A DNA stretch of 64,000 nt. Source: Magnetospirillum sp. GTDB taxonomy: Bacteria > Pseudomonadota > Alphaproteobacteria > Rhodospirillales > Magnetospirillaceae. The DNA is taken from NCBI GenBank assembly GCA_024707145.1, contig JANQAI010000011.1:124001-188000 (forward strand), read 5' to 3'. Both the position numbers and the translations under genes were made by a program. This document shows positions 51,570-59,696 of the stretch, one piece after another. The notes beneath the pieces were generated by a model that made no database searches, was not told where the DNA came from, and saw nothing but the letters and a program-made list of their open reading frames with translations. The first letter of the stretch is position 1, and each line of letters starts with the position of its first letter.

Positions 51570-52715
51570 ATGCGGATTGCTTCATTCAACGTTGAAAATT
51601 TGTTCGAGCGGGCGCGTGCCCTCAATCAGGATGAATGGATGAACGACCCCGGCCCGGATCCGTCGCGCTGGTCGGCGGGGCGGGCGGCCCTGGACGGATA
51701 TGCCCAACTGAACACTCTGTTGAGCAAACAGGTCTACAGTACAGCCGACAAGGCGGCTATCGTCGACCTCCTGCGGTCTTTGGGGCTCGAAAAGAGCGAT
51801 GAGAGCAACCTTGTCATTCTGCGCAAGAACAAAGGTGCCCTTCTGAAGCGTCCTCGGACGGGCGGAATCCAGATTGTCGCCAATGGACGCGGCGATTGGA
51901 TCGGCTGGCTGGAGCTTAAGAAGGAAGCCGTCGAAGAGGTCGCCACCGAGAATACGGCCCGTGTCTTGCGTGATGTCGCCGCCGACGTCGTGGTGGTGGT
52001 GGAAGCGGAAAACCGCACCTCGCTCTGCCGTTTCAATGAACAAGTGCTGAGCAAGGTCGGCGTCCGTTCCTACGATCACGTCATGCTGATCGACGGTAAT
52101 GACGAACGCGGAATCGATGTGGGACTGATGACGCGCTCGAGCGCCGAGCTCGAAGCGATCCGGAGCCACGTCGACGATCGCATCGGTGCCCGCAAGATAT
52201 TCAGCCGGGACTGCCCGGAATTCCACCTGAAGTTGGCTTCAGGCGAAAAAATGGTAATCCTGGCCAATCATCTCAAAAGCAAGGGCCACGGCGATCCGGC
52301 GCAATCAAGCGCGCGGCGGCGGGAACAGGCTGGGCGCGTACGCGAAATCTACGAGGGGCTGAAGGCGGCCGGTGTGTCTCATGTCGTTGTCGCTGGCGAC
52401 TTGAACGACACCCCGGACAGCCCGGCGCTGGCCCCCCTGATTGCAGACGGATCGGACCTGAGGGACATCAGCACACTTCCGAATTTTGACGATGGCGGCC
52501 GCCCTGGTACCTACGGCAATTGCACCAAGGGCAACAAGATCGACTACCTTCTCTTCTCTCCAGCGCTTGCCCAGAAGGTGACGCGGGGCGGGATTTTCCG
52601 CCGCGGTGTATGGGGCGGTAAAAATGGGACGCTCTGGGATATATTCCCCGAGATGAAAGCAGCCCATCAGGCGGCCTCCGATCACGCGGCGATCTGGGCC
52701 GACTTGGATCTCTGA
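51570..52715 (+). CDS. Endonuclease/exonuclease/phosphatase family protein
   Basis: 381 residues. EEP fold motifs in order: RIASFNVENLF (1-11, Asn), VVVVEAENR (Glu), NHLKSKGHG (His), VVAGDLNDTPDSPAL (Asp/Asn), NKIDYLLFSP (Asp) and SDHAAIW (catalytic His). A metal-dependent phosphoesterase, either a DNase or a phosphatase. No signal peptide, so cytosolic. ATG 51570 has GGGGG upstream and starts exactly at the fold. Single gene, probably chromosomal, next to the ICE debris. Confidence 0.88.
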   Translation: MRIASFNVENLFERARALNQDEWMNDPGPDPSRWSAGRAALDGYAQLNTLLSKQVYSTADKAAIVDLLRSLGLEKSDESNLVILRKNKGALLKRPRTGGIQIVANGRGDWIGWLELKKEAVEEVATENTARVLRDVAADVVVVVEAENRTSLCRFNEQVLSKVGVRSYDHVMLIDGNDERGIDVGLMTRSSAELEAIRSHVDDRIGARKIFSRDCPEFHLKLASGEKMVILANHLKSKGHGDPAQSSARRREQAGRVREIYEGLKAAGVSHVVVAGDLNDTPDSPALAPLIADGSDLRDISTLPNFDDGGRPGTYGNCTKGNKIDYLLFSPALAQKVTRGGIFRRGVWGGKNGTLWDIFPEMKAAHQAASDHAAIWADLDL

Positions 52716-53039
52716 CGGAACGGCGTTTTCCTGAGCAACGGGAGGTCTCCCTGACGTTGGCTGGGAGATTGCCAATTCCCCGTGCCTCCGGCCAGCAGAC
52801 GGCGAGAGATCTTGTCCTGGCAGGCCTTTGCCGGTTCTGGCCCGGTGTGCCAGACGGGAATCCTTTGTCGCTGCACTCCTCAGGATGACACTCGAAAGTT
52901 AAGCCGGACAGTGGTGGTCGGGCACGGGCATGACGAACGAAGGGGCTCTAAGCCCCAACCCTCCTCCGGCCGTCGGGAAAGGAGATGACGGCAGGACTTC
53001 CCCCACGGGCGCGGAGGAGGGTCGGCGCGCGCGGGTGGC
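52716..53039. other. Intergenic region
   Basis: 324 bp between convergent genes. I see nothing that supports a gene, tRNA or repeat family here. Confidence 0.4.
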
Positions 53040-53663
53040 TCAAACCCGCGGCGCGTCCCGGCGTTCCAATGGTTCGAAGCCGGGCCGCCCCTGGCGGCGT
53101 TCCGGGCCGTTCCATTGGCTGGTCTGGTTGCGGCGGCGGTCGGCCGCCCGCCAGTTCTGGTGCATGCGCCGTTCCGGCCCGCACCAATCCGCCCGGCGCC
53201 GTCGGCGGTCGGGGCCGAAATAGGCGCCGCCTTGGATGAACAGGCGCGGATGCTCGACGATGGAGCGCAGCCGGCTGGCGACAATGTCGTCGGAAAACGG
53301 CCGCAGCATGAATTCGGTAGCGCCGGCATCGCGGATGGCCGCCACTTCGTCGGCGGAACCATAGGCGCTCATCACCACCACCGGCAGGAAGCGGTTGGGC
53401 GATTCATCGCCGCGCAGGCGGGCCAGGAGGGACGGCGCGTCGATCTCGCCCGACCAGTCCAGGAACAGCACGCTGATGCCGCCCTGTTCGAGGGTGGTCC
53501 ATGCCTCGCGCATTTTTCCGGTTTCTTCGACGCTGGCGCAGCCAAGGTCGCGCAGGGTGTCACGCATGCGTCGTCGGTTGCCGAGAATGGGATCGACCAC
53601 CAACGCATGGCAGCCGCTGAACGCCCGGGGCTGAAAGCCCGGGGACGGAATGACCAGGGTCAT
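53040..53663 (-). CDS. Response regulator-like protein with GPxRR repeat tail
   Basis: 207 residues. Receiver-like domain (about 17-140): VLFLDWSGEID with phospho-acceptor D69, VVMSAYGS, but the conserved KP near the end is RP (FMLRPFS). The tail (about 150-205) is arginine-rich with repeated FGPDRRRR, GPERRM, ADRRR and GPERRQ. The GP[DE]RR motif is frequent in alphaproteobacterial receiver and PilZ proteins. No DNA-binding domain. With lysine replaced by arginine, phosphorylation-dependent switching may be altered. Confidence 0.82.
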   Translation of the reverse strand: MTLVIPSPGFQPRAFSGCHALVVDPILGNRRRMRDTLRDLGCASVEETGKMREAWTTLEQGGISVLFLDWSGEIDAPSLLARLRGDESPNRFLPVVVMSAYGSADEVAAIRDAGATEFMLRPFSDDIVASRLRSIVEHPRLFIQGGAYFGPDRRRRRADWCGPERRMHQNWRAADRRRNQTSQWNGPERRQGRPGFEPLERRDAPRV

Positions 53664-53832
53664 GTCACCCTCCCCGCCAAGCGGATCCTTGGCTTCTGGA
53701 CATGGGGACTACCTCTTGCGGCGACAAGAGGCTATGCGAAGGGGGAACTGGGAGCAGGTCGCCGTGGCTGGCCATGTCACTTCCCCATGCGCGGACGGGG
53801 ACATGACTCATTCTACCGGCCGGGGCGGGGCA

Positions 53833-53842
53833 GGGGGGGGGG
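53833..53842. repeat. G10 homopolymer
   Basis: Ten consecutive G in the gap between the receiver gene start (53663) and the oxidase 3' end. Prone to length change in cells and in sequencing. It lies 50 bp past the restored oxidase stop (but within the unshifted reading frame of that gene). Confidence 0.7.
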
Positions 53843-53891
53843 AGTGCGCACCCCGCGCACCAGCCATGAAAACGTGAGGATGCCGGACGGC

Positions 53892-55503
53892 TCAGTCCGC
53901 CGCCTTCAGGCTCGGCGGGGGCGCGGAAGGAGAAGTTGGCCGGAGCGGTGGTGACCGCGTGGCGGGCACGGGCCAGGCGGTTCTTCAACTCGGCCGGCAG
54001 GCGGTTCTCGCCGCCAGCGGCACGGGCGATCTCCACCAGCGAGGGAATGCCCTTCTCGCCGCCGGTGATGCGGCCGCCGCCGCGCTCGGCGGCGTGCAGC
54101 AGGTCGTGGATCAGGGTGCGCTTGCAGGCCAGCACTGCCTGCCGGGCGCCGGCCAGCGCGGCCTCCTGCCCCTCGGGGGCGAAGACGGTGACGCGGTGAT
54201 GGGGGTCGATGCCGTGCGGCAGCAGGTGGCCATAGGCCATCAGCTCCACCTCGATGCCGGTGGGGGCCAGCTCGCGCGCCAGGGCGCGGATGGAGCCGCG
54301 GTAATCGGCATAGGCGGCCAGGATGTCGGAAATGGCGCCGGTATCGGCGGGGGCGGCCAGATTGACGTCGGTGGAGCTGGTCCAGGGCTTCAGCTTGCCC
54401 TCGGGCTTCACGCGGGCGCGGGTGCGGGCCATGTCGGGCGCGGCCTCGCGGATGGCGCGGAAGGTCTCCATCTCCTGGCCCGACGAGAAGCCGACGCCGT
54501 ACTCGATCATGACGCCGCCGATGGTCTCGGTCTCGGGGTCCATCAGCGAGAACAGCACGTCGTCGATGGATTGCTCGGACCAGCCGGTGATGCAGGCCAG
54601 CTGGTCGGCGCCGGCATATTCGCACGATTGCAGCAGGCCCTGGGCCTTGGTACGGGCGGGCTCCGGCGCGATCTCGACGAAGGCTTCCAGCGAATCCTTG
54701 CTGACCAGTTCGACGCCGTTGACCACCGTGTCGCTGTTGCCCAGGCGGCCGCCGGCCCCCGGCAGGCTGATGCGGGTCCACGGCTCCAGATAGGCCAGCA
54801 GCCCGGCCACCGCGTCCACGTCCGAGCCCTGCACCGGCAGCACCAGGCCGAATTCCGAGGCGGGCACCTCGTAGAAGCGGAATACCGCCGCCGACACCAT
54901 GCCGGTCCAGCCCTGCAGGCCTTCCACTTGGTCCAGGTCGTCGCCGGCCAGGATGCGGGCGCCGGAGCCGTCGGCCAGCGCCACCGCCTCAAGGGTGGCG
55001 CTGGGCCGCATGCGCATGGGGCCCATGGCGCCGGTGGCGACGACGCCGCCCACATAGGCCGAGCCGACGCTGGTCAGGTCCACCAGCACGCGGGCGGTGG
55101 GGCCCACATGCTCGGCCAGGGCGGCATTGACCTGGTTGAAGGTCAGGCCGGCGCCGGCGGTGATCAGGCCCTTAGGCGCGTCGATGAGGATCTGGTGGGT
55201 CTGCACCTGCTCCGGCGGGGTGCCGGGTTCGGCCAGTTCGGGGGTGACCGCGCCCTTGGGACGGATGGCGACCACGCCGGTGAAGGCGGCCACCGCTTCC
55301 TTCTTGTAGTCGAACGAGCCGATGGCGCTGGTCAGTCCGCCGGTGGGCATGACCGCATACCCCTGGGTCACCGCCGCGCCGACCGCGCCGACAATGTCGG
55401 AGGTGACCAGCAGCGCGGCATCGAGCGCGCGACCGCCATCGTCGGCCAGTTCGGCGCGGGGCAGGCAGGAAAAGTCTACGGGCGGCGCGGAAACCGAGGT
55501 CAT
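53892..55503 (-). CDS. FAD-linked oxidase (FAD_binding_4), frameshifted at the last codons
   Basis: About 536 residues. PCMH-type FAD domain in the N-terminal half: YAVMPTGGLTSAIGSFDY, LIDAPKGLITAGAGLTFNQVNAAL, GSAYVGGVVATGAMGPMRMRP. The C-terminal half resembles 2-hydroxyacid dehydrogenases of the GlcD/Dld group (GHLLPHGIDPHHRVTVF). The substrate is unknown, probably a 2-hydroxy acid. ATG 55503 starts MTSVSAPPVDFSCLP. As written the frame runs on to 53665. Removing one base at AGGCTCG (53908-53914) gives a natural end, PAELKAAD and stop 53892-53894; the extra 85 residues otherwise added are low-complexity. Confidence 0.82.
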
Positions 55504-55634
55504 GGTCCGACGAGTCTTCAAGCTCAGGCCGAAAACGAGGCGCGGACCATACCATCATCCGCGCGGGGGAATAAACCATTCAATGGCGCCCTGGCCGCCG
55601 ATGGGTGCCATGCGCGGGCGGGAAGGCGGCCGCT

Positions 55635-56924
55635 CTACCCCAACAGGTGGGCCAGCGCGTGGATCAGCAGCCCCACCAACCCACCCACCAGGGTGCCGTT
55701 GATGCGGATGTACTGCAGGTCGCGGCCCACCTGCAGCTCCAGCTTGTCCACCAGGGTGCGGGTGTCCCAGCGGGCGACCACGCCGGCGATGAAATTGCCG
55801 ATCTCGGCACGCTGGGGCACCACCAGCCGTTCGACGGTGCGGCGCAGCCAGCGGTTGCCCACCGCCCGCATGCGGCCGTCCTCGCTCAGCCGGGTGCCCA
55901 GGGTGGTGACCGCGCGCTCCACCGTCTGGCGCACGACCCCTTCGCCCGCCGACAGGTCGGTGCGCAGGCGGGTGCGCGTCTCCTCCCACACCGAGTCCAG
56001 GTATTCCTGCACCAGCGGGTTCTTCAGCATCTCAGCCTTGATGGCCTCGCCGCGCGCGCGCATCTGCGAGTCGTGGGCCAGCCGGTCGATGAAGCGCAGC
56101 ACCGCCTCCTGGAATTCGCCGCGCCAGGGATGGGCGGGGTCGCGCAACTCGGCCAGGGTGTCCAGCGAGCCGTCCATGACCTTGTCGGCCAGCTTGCGGT
56201 CCACCCAGCGCGGCAGCCACTTCCACGAGCGGTCGGTGACCCGCTCGCGGATCAGGACCTCGTTGCGCAGCAGCCATCCGGACACCATGTCCAGGGCGTT
56301 GTCGAACAGGGCTTGGTGGTGGCCGTGGGCCACCAGCACCGACAGCACGCGGGCTGCCAGCGGCGCCGCCTGGGCCGAGGCCAGCCCCCGTGTCAGCGTG
56401 CCGCGGGCGAAGGCATTGACCGTTTCGTCGTCCAGCGCGTCCATCAGCGCCGGTACCAGCCCGGCGGCGCGGCGGCCCAGGCGTTCGCCGGTGGCCGGGT
56501 CCGACAGCCAGCGGGCGAGGCGGCCGGCCACGTCCAGGGAATCCAGCTTGGACGCCACCGGTTCCGGCGCCAGGAAGTTGTTGCAGATGAAGGCGCCCAG
56601 CGACTGGCCGATGCGCTCCTTGTTGCGCGGGATGATGGCGGTGTGGGGGATGGGCAGGCCGAAGGGGCGGCGGAACAGCGCCACCACGGCGAACCAGTCG
56701 GCGATGGCGCCCACCATGGCGGCCTCGGCGAAGGCGCGCAGATAGGCCAGCTGGGGGGCGTACTGGGGCCAGCGGGACTGGGCGATGACGGCGCCGACGA
56801 ACAGCGCGAACATCAGCGCCAGCAGGCCGGTGGCCAGGCGTTTCATGCGGCGGAACTGGGCCGCCCGCAGCTCCTGCGGGCCGGGGATGTGCTTGGAATC
56901 CGTGATGGCTGCCGCCATGTTCAT
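55635..56924 (-). CDS. DUF445 family membrane protein
   Basis: 429 residues. N-terminal membrane helices (LATGLLALMFALFVGAVIAQ) followed by the DUF445 hallmark AEAAMVGAIADWFAVVALFRRPFG and IPHTAIIPRNKERIG; a long helical body; and a C-terminal helix (INGTLVGGLVGLLIHALAHLL) that re-enters the membrane. DUF445 (YjiN-like) function is not established. Start ATG 56924 or 56918. Divergent from the DUF482 gene, with 27 bp between. Confidence 0.88.
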   Translation of the reverse strand: MNMAAAITDSKHIPGPQELRAAQFRRMKRLATGLLALMFALFVGAVIAQSRWPQYAPQLAYLRAFAEAAMVGAIADWFAVVALFRRPFGLPIPHTAIIPRNKERIGQSLGAFICNNFLAPEPVASKLDSLDVAGRLARWLSDPATGERLGRRAAGLVPALMDALDDETVNAFARGTLTRGLASAQAAPLAARVLSVLVAHGHHQALFDNALDMVSGWLLRNEVLIRERVTDRSWKWLPRWVDRKLADKVMDGSLDTLAELRDPAHPWRGEFQEAVLRFIDRLAHDSQMRARGEAIKAEMLKNPLVQEYLDSVWEETRTRLRTDLSAGEGVVRQTVERAVTTLGTRLSEDGRMRAVGNRWLRRTVERLVVPQRAEIGNFIAGVVARWDTRTLVDKLELQVGRDLQYIRINGTLVGGLVGLLIHALAHLLG

Positions 56925-56951
56925 CTTTCGAGCCGCCGACAGGGAGGGATA

Positions 56952-58112
56952 ATGCCCGAGCGAAACCACCACTTGGCCGTGCACCTGCTGGGCGGCATGG
57001 CCGAGATAGCGGCGGCCGATTGGGATGCCTGCGCCGGCAGCGGCAACCCTTTCGTCAGCCATGCCTTCCTGGCGGCCCTGGAACGGTCAGGCTCGGCCAA
57101 CGCCGCCACCGGTTGGCTGCCCCGCCATTTGGTGGTGAAGGACCGGGACGGCAAGGTGCTGGCCTGCGCACCACTCTACCTCAAGACCCATTCCTACGGC
57201 GAATACGTGTTCGATTGGGGCTGGGCCGAGGCCTATACCCGCGCGGGTGGGCGTTACTACCCCAAGCTGCAATGCGCGGTGCCGTTCACCCCGGTGACCG
57301 GGCCGCGCCTGCTGGTCCGCCCCGGCGCCCCCGACGGCCTGGAGGCGGGACTGGCCGGCGCGTTGGTGGACGTGGCCCGGGCCATGGAGGTGTCGTCGCT
57401 GCACGTCACCTTTCCCACCGAGGCCCAGGCCCGCACCCTGGAGGCGGCTGGCTTCCTGCCCCGCCTGGGCTATCAGTACCATTGGGAAAATGCCGGCTAT
57501 GCCCGCTTCGACGACTTCCTGGCGGCGCTGTCGTCGCGCCGGCGCAAGCAGATCCGCAAGGAGCGCGAGGCGGTGGCGGCCCAGGGCCTGAGCATCTCCA
57601 CCCTGGTGGGCGAGGACGTGAAGGCCCGGCATTGGGATGCCTTCCACCGCTTCTACGAGTCGGTGGTGGACCGCAAATGGGGTTCGGCCTACCTGACGCG
57701 CGAGTTTTTCGACCGGCTGTCGGCCTCGGCGGTGGGCAAGGACGTGGTGCTGGTGTGGGTCGAGGAGGCCGGCCGTCCGCTCGCCGCCGCTTTCAATATG
57801 CTGGGGGGCGGGACTCTCTACGGCCGCACCTGGGGGGCCGGCCGCGAGGTGCCTTTCCTGCATTTCGAGGCGTGCTACTACCGGGCATTGGATTTCGCCA
57901 TCGCCCACGGCCTCAAGCGCGTCGAGGCCGGGGCCCAGGGCGAGCACAAGGTCAACCGGGGCTACCAGCCGGTGGCGACCCATTCGGCCCACTGGATCGC
58001 CGATCCGGCCCTGGCGCGGGCGGTGGAGCGCGCCGTGACGGCGGAACGCCGGCAGGTGGCGGCGCATATGGCGGAACAGGCCGAGGCCGGCCCGTTCCGC
58101 CGCTGCCCGTAG
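56952..58112 (+). CDS. DUF482/GNAT-like acyltransferase
   Basis: 386 residues, the FemAB-like PF04339 family. NPFVSHAFLAALERSGSANA, PLYLKTHSYGEYVFDWGWAE and AYTRAGGRYYPKLQCAVPFTPV are the typical run. The second GNAT-like lobe contains SSRRRKQIRKEREAV and FYESVVDRKWGSAYLTREFF. Predicted to transfer an acyl or aminoacyl group (possibly peptidoglycan or antibiotic modification); the substrate is unknown. ATG 56952 with AGGGAGGG upstream. Confidence 0.88.
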   Translation: MPERNHHLAVHLLGGMAEIAAADWDACAGSGNPFVSHAFLAALERSGSANAATGWLPRHLVVKDRDGKVLACAPLYLKTHSYGEYVFDWGWAEAYTRAGGRYYPKLQCAVPFTPVTGPRLLVRPGAPDGLEAGLAGALVDVARAMEVSSLHVTFPTEAQARTLEAAGFLPRLGYQYHWENAGYARFDDFLAALSSRRRKQIRKEREAVAAQGLSISTLVGEDVKARHWDAFHRFYESVVDRKWGSAYLTREFFDRLSASAVGKDVVLVWVEEAGRPLAAAFNMLGGGTLYGRTWGAGREVPFLHFEACYYRALDFAIAHGLKRVEAGAQGEHKVNRGYQPVATHSAHWIADPALARAVERAVTAERRQVAAHMAEQAEAGPFRRCP

Positions 58113-58115
58113 GGG

Positions 58116-58319
58116 TCACTTGTTGCTCTGGCCCACCCCCTTGAAGACGTCGGCCATGCTGGTGTATTCGGCCTCCGGCATCTGCTTGATGGCTTCAAGG
58201 ACTTCCTGGTCGGCGTTGTTCTGCTGGGCGTAATCCACCAGTTTCTGCTTATTGGCGGGAAAGTCGATCCCTGACAGGACCTGGGCGATGGTGGCCGTCG
58301 AATGGCTGGCGAGAGGCAT
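58116..58319 (-). CDS. DUF2795 domain-containing protein
   Basis: 67 residues. IAQVLSGIDFPANKQKLVDYAQQNNAD and LEAIKQMPEAEYTSMADVFKG form the small all-helical DUF2795 fold. Function not known. ATG 58319 has GGAGGAG upstream. Ends 3 bp from the convergent DUF482 gene. Confidence 0.85.
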   Translation of the reverse strand: MPLASHSTATIAQVLSGIDFPANKQKLVDYAQQNNADQEVLEAIKQMPEAEYTSMADVFKGVGQSNK

Positions 58320-58524
58320 GGATGCTCCTCCGTTCGTCGTTTCCTTCGAAGGACCGCCGCGAGACATTCGCCGCCTGGGGAGCGCCTCGCGCCGTCCACT
58401 CGCAAGGCCAACGCGCGCCATCCCCGAAGGTTCCAGCAGGCGCAGACCGCCATCGCCTGATTTTCCCTTGAACCGCCCGTTCGCGACCGGTGGTCGGTAA
58501 GCCTATCTCACCACGCTGCAGGCC

Positions 58525-59049
58525 TTATTTGACCACGCCGCAGGCGATGCGCCCGCCGCCGCCGCCCAGCGGCTTGGGCTCGTCGGCGTAATTGTCTGCG
58601 CCGGCATGGATGACGATGGCGCGGCCCTTCAGGTCGGACACCTTCAGATGGGGCGCCAGCAGCTTGTCGGTGGCCGAGCCGTCGCCGTTGACGGACAGGG
58701 CGGGCAGGTCGCCCTGATGGCCGTCATCCCGCCACGGGCCCACGTGCTTGCCGCTGCCGTGCGGGTCCAGATGGCCGCCCGCCGCCAACCCGGCCACCGG
58801 CTTGCCGTCCTGCTCCTTGACGCCGCAATCGCCGTTCTGGTGAACGTGGATGCCGTGGGGGCCAACCGGCAGGCCGCTCAGCTTGGGGCTCAACTCCAAG
58901 CCCTTGGCGGTGTCGCGGGCCACGATGGTGCCCAGCGCCGGGCCGGTGCCGGTGGCGTCGATGGCGTGCACGGTGATGGTGGCAGTGGCCGCCAGGGCCG
59001 GAGTGGCTGCCAGCATGCCCGACAAAATGGCGACGGTAGTGATGCGCAT
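58525..59049 (-). CDS. sodC: Copper/zinc superoxide dismutase
   Basis: 174 residues with a signal peptide (VAILSGMLAATPALAA), so periplasmic. Metal ligands: HVH in GIHVHQNGDCG, the bridging HLDPHGSGKHVGP region, DDGHQGDLP (Zn side) and the H in AIVIHAGADNY. The cysteines of the disulfide are in GDCG and ACGVV. Converts superoxide to peroxide at the cell surface. ATG 59049 with GGGAGAG upstream. Confidence 0.95.
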   Translation of the reverse strand: MRITTVAILSGMLAATPALAATATITVHAIDATGTGPALGTIVARDTAKGLELSPKLSGLPVGPHGIHVHQNGDCGVKEQDGKPVAGLAAGGHLDPHGSGKHVGPWRDDGHQGDLPALSVNGDGSATDKLLAPHLKVSDLKGRAIVIHAGADNYADEPKPLGGGGGRIACGVVK

Positions 59050-59238
59050 GGGGCTCTCCCGTAATTGGTGCATGGGTGCCCGCATTTGTAACCGTTTTCT
59101 CCGGCCGCCGGCCAGCGCCACCTGGGCAAATCCCGGCGACCTTATTCTTTCGGTGTAGCAAGGGCGTTTTCAACGAGGCGGAACGCCAGTATAGTCCTTC
59201 CTGTCATTCCCGACCCCGGGATCGCGAGGAGCAGCCCC

Positions 59239-59685
59239 GTGAGCTTGAGAACCGCCCCCGAAACCTTCGATATCCTTCTGGTGGAGGATAATCCCGGTGA
59301 TGCGCGTCTGGCGCAGGAGGCACTGAAGGAAGGGCGCATGGCCAGCCGCCTGAAGGTGGTGGTCGACGGCGTCGAAGCCATGACCTATCTGCGCCGCGAA
59401 GGGGCATTCAACGACGCGCCGCGCCCCAATCTGGTGCTGCTGGACCTCAACCTGCCGCGCAAGGACGGCCGCCAGGTGCTGGCCGAGATGAAGGCCGACC
59501 CCGAGCTGCGCCGTATCCCGGTGGTGGTGCTGACCACCTCGCAGGCCGAGCAGGACATCCTGCGCAGCTATGATCTGCACGCTAATTGCTACATCACCAA
59601 GCCCGTCGACCTCGACCGCTTCATTTCGGTGGTGCGATCCATAGAGGAATATTGGTGCTCGGTGGTGACGCTTCCTCCGCGTTGA
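59239..59685 (+). CDS. Rcp1-type single-domain response regulator
   Basis: 148 residues from GTG 59239 (GAGGAG upstream). The phrase [16 protein letters not shown]69 in LLDLNLP, T99/T100 in VVLTTS and K121 in YITKPVD are as in Rcp1, the receiver partner of bacteriophytochromes and other PAS kinases. No output domain. It precedes the GGDEF-EAL protein by 11 nt, so they form a two-gene signalling unit whose kinase is elsewhere. Confidence 0.9.
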   Translation: MSLRTAPETFDILLVEDNPGDARLAQEALKEGRMASRLKVVVDGVEAMTYLRREGAFNDAPRPNLVLLDLNLPRKDGRQVLAEMKADPELRRIPVVVLTTSQAEQDILRSYDLHANCYITKPVDLDRFISVVRSIEEYWCSVVTLPPR

Positions 59686-59696
59686 GGCACTGAGGA

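Noticed and set aside
53665..53891. 85-residue C-terminal extension of the FAD oxidase
   Set aside because: The translation is low-complexity and crosses a G10 tract; a one-base correction at 53908-53914 yields a natural stop.
55605..57062. Plus-strand coding frame upstream of the DUF482 gene and alternative long start
   Set aside because: It is the antisense of DUF445; the DUF482 protein begins at ATG 56952 with a good ribosome-binding site.
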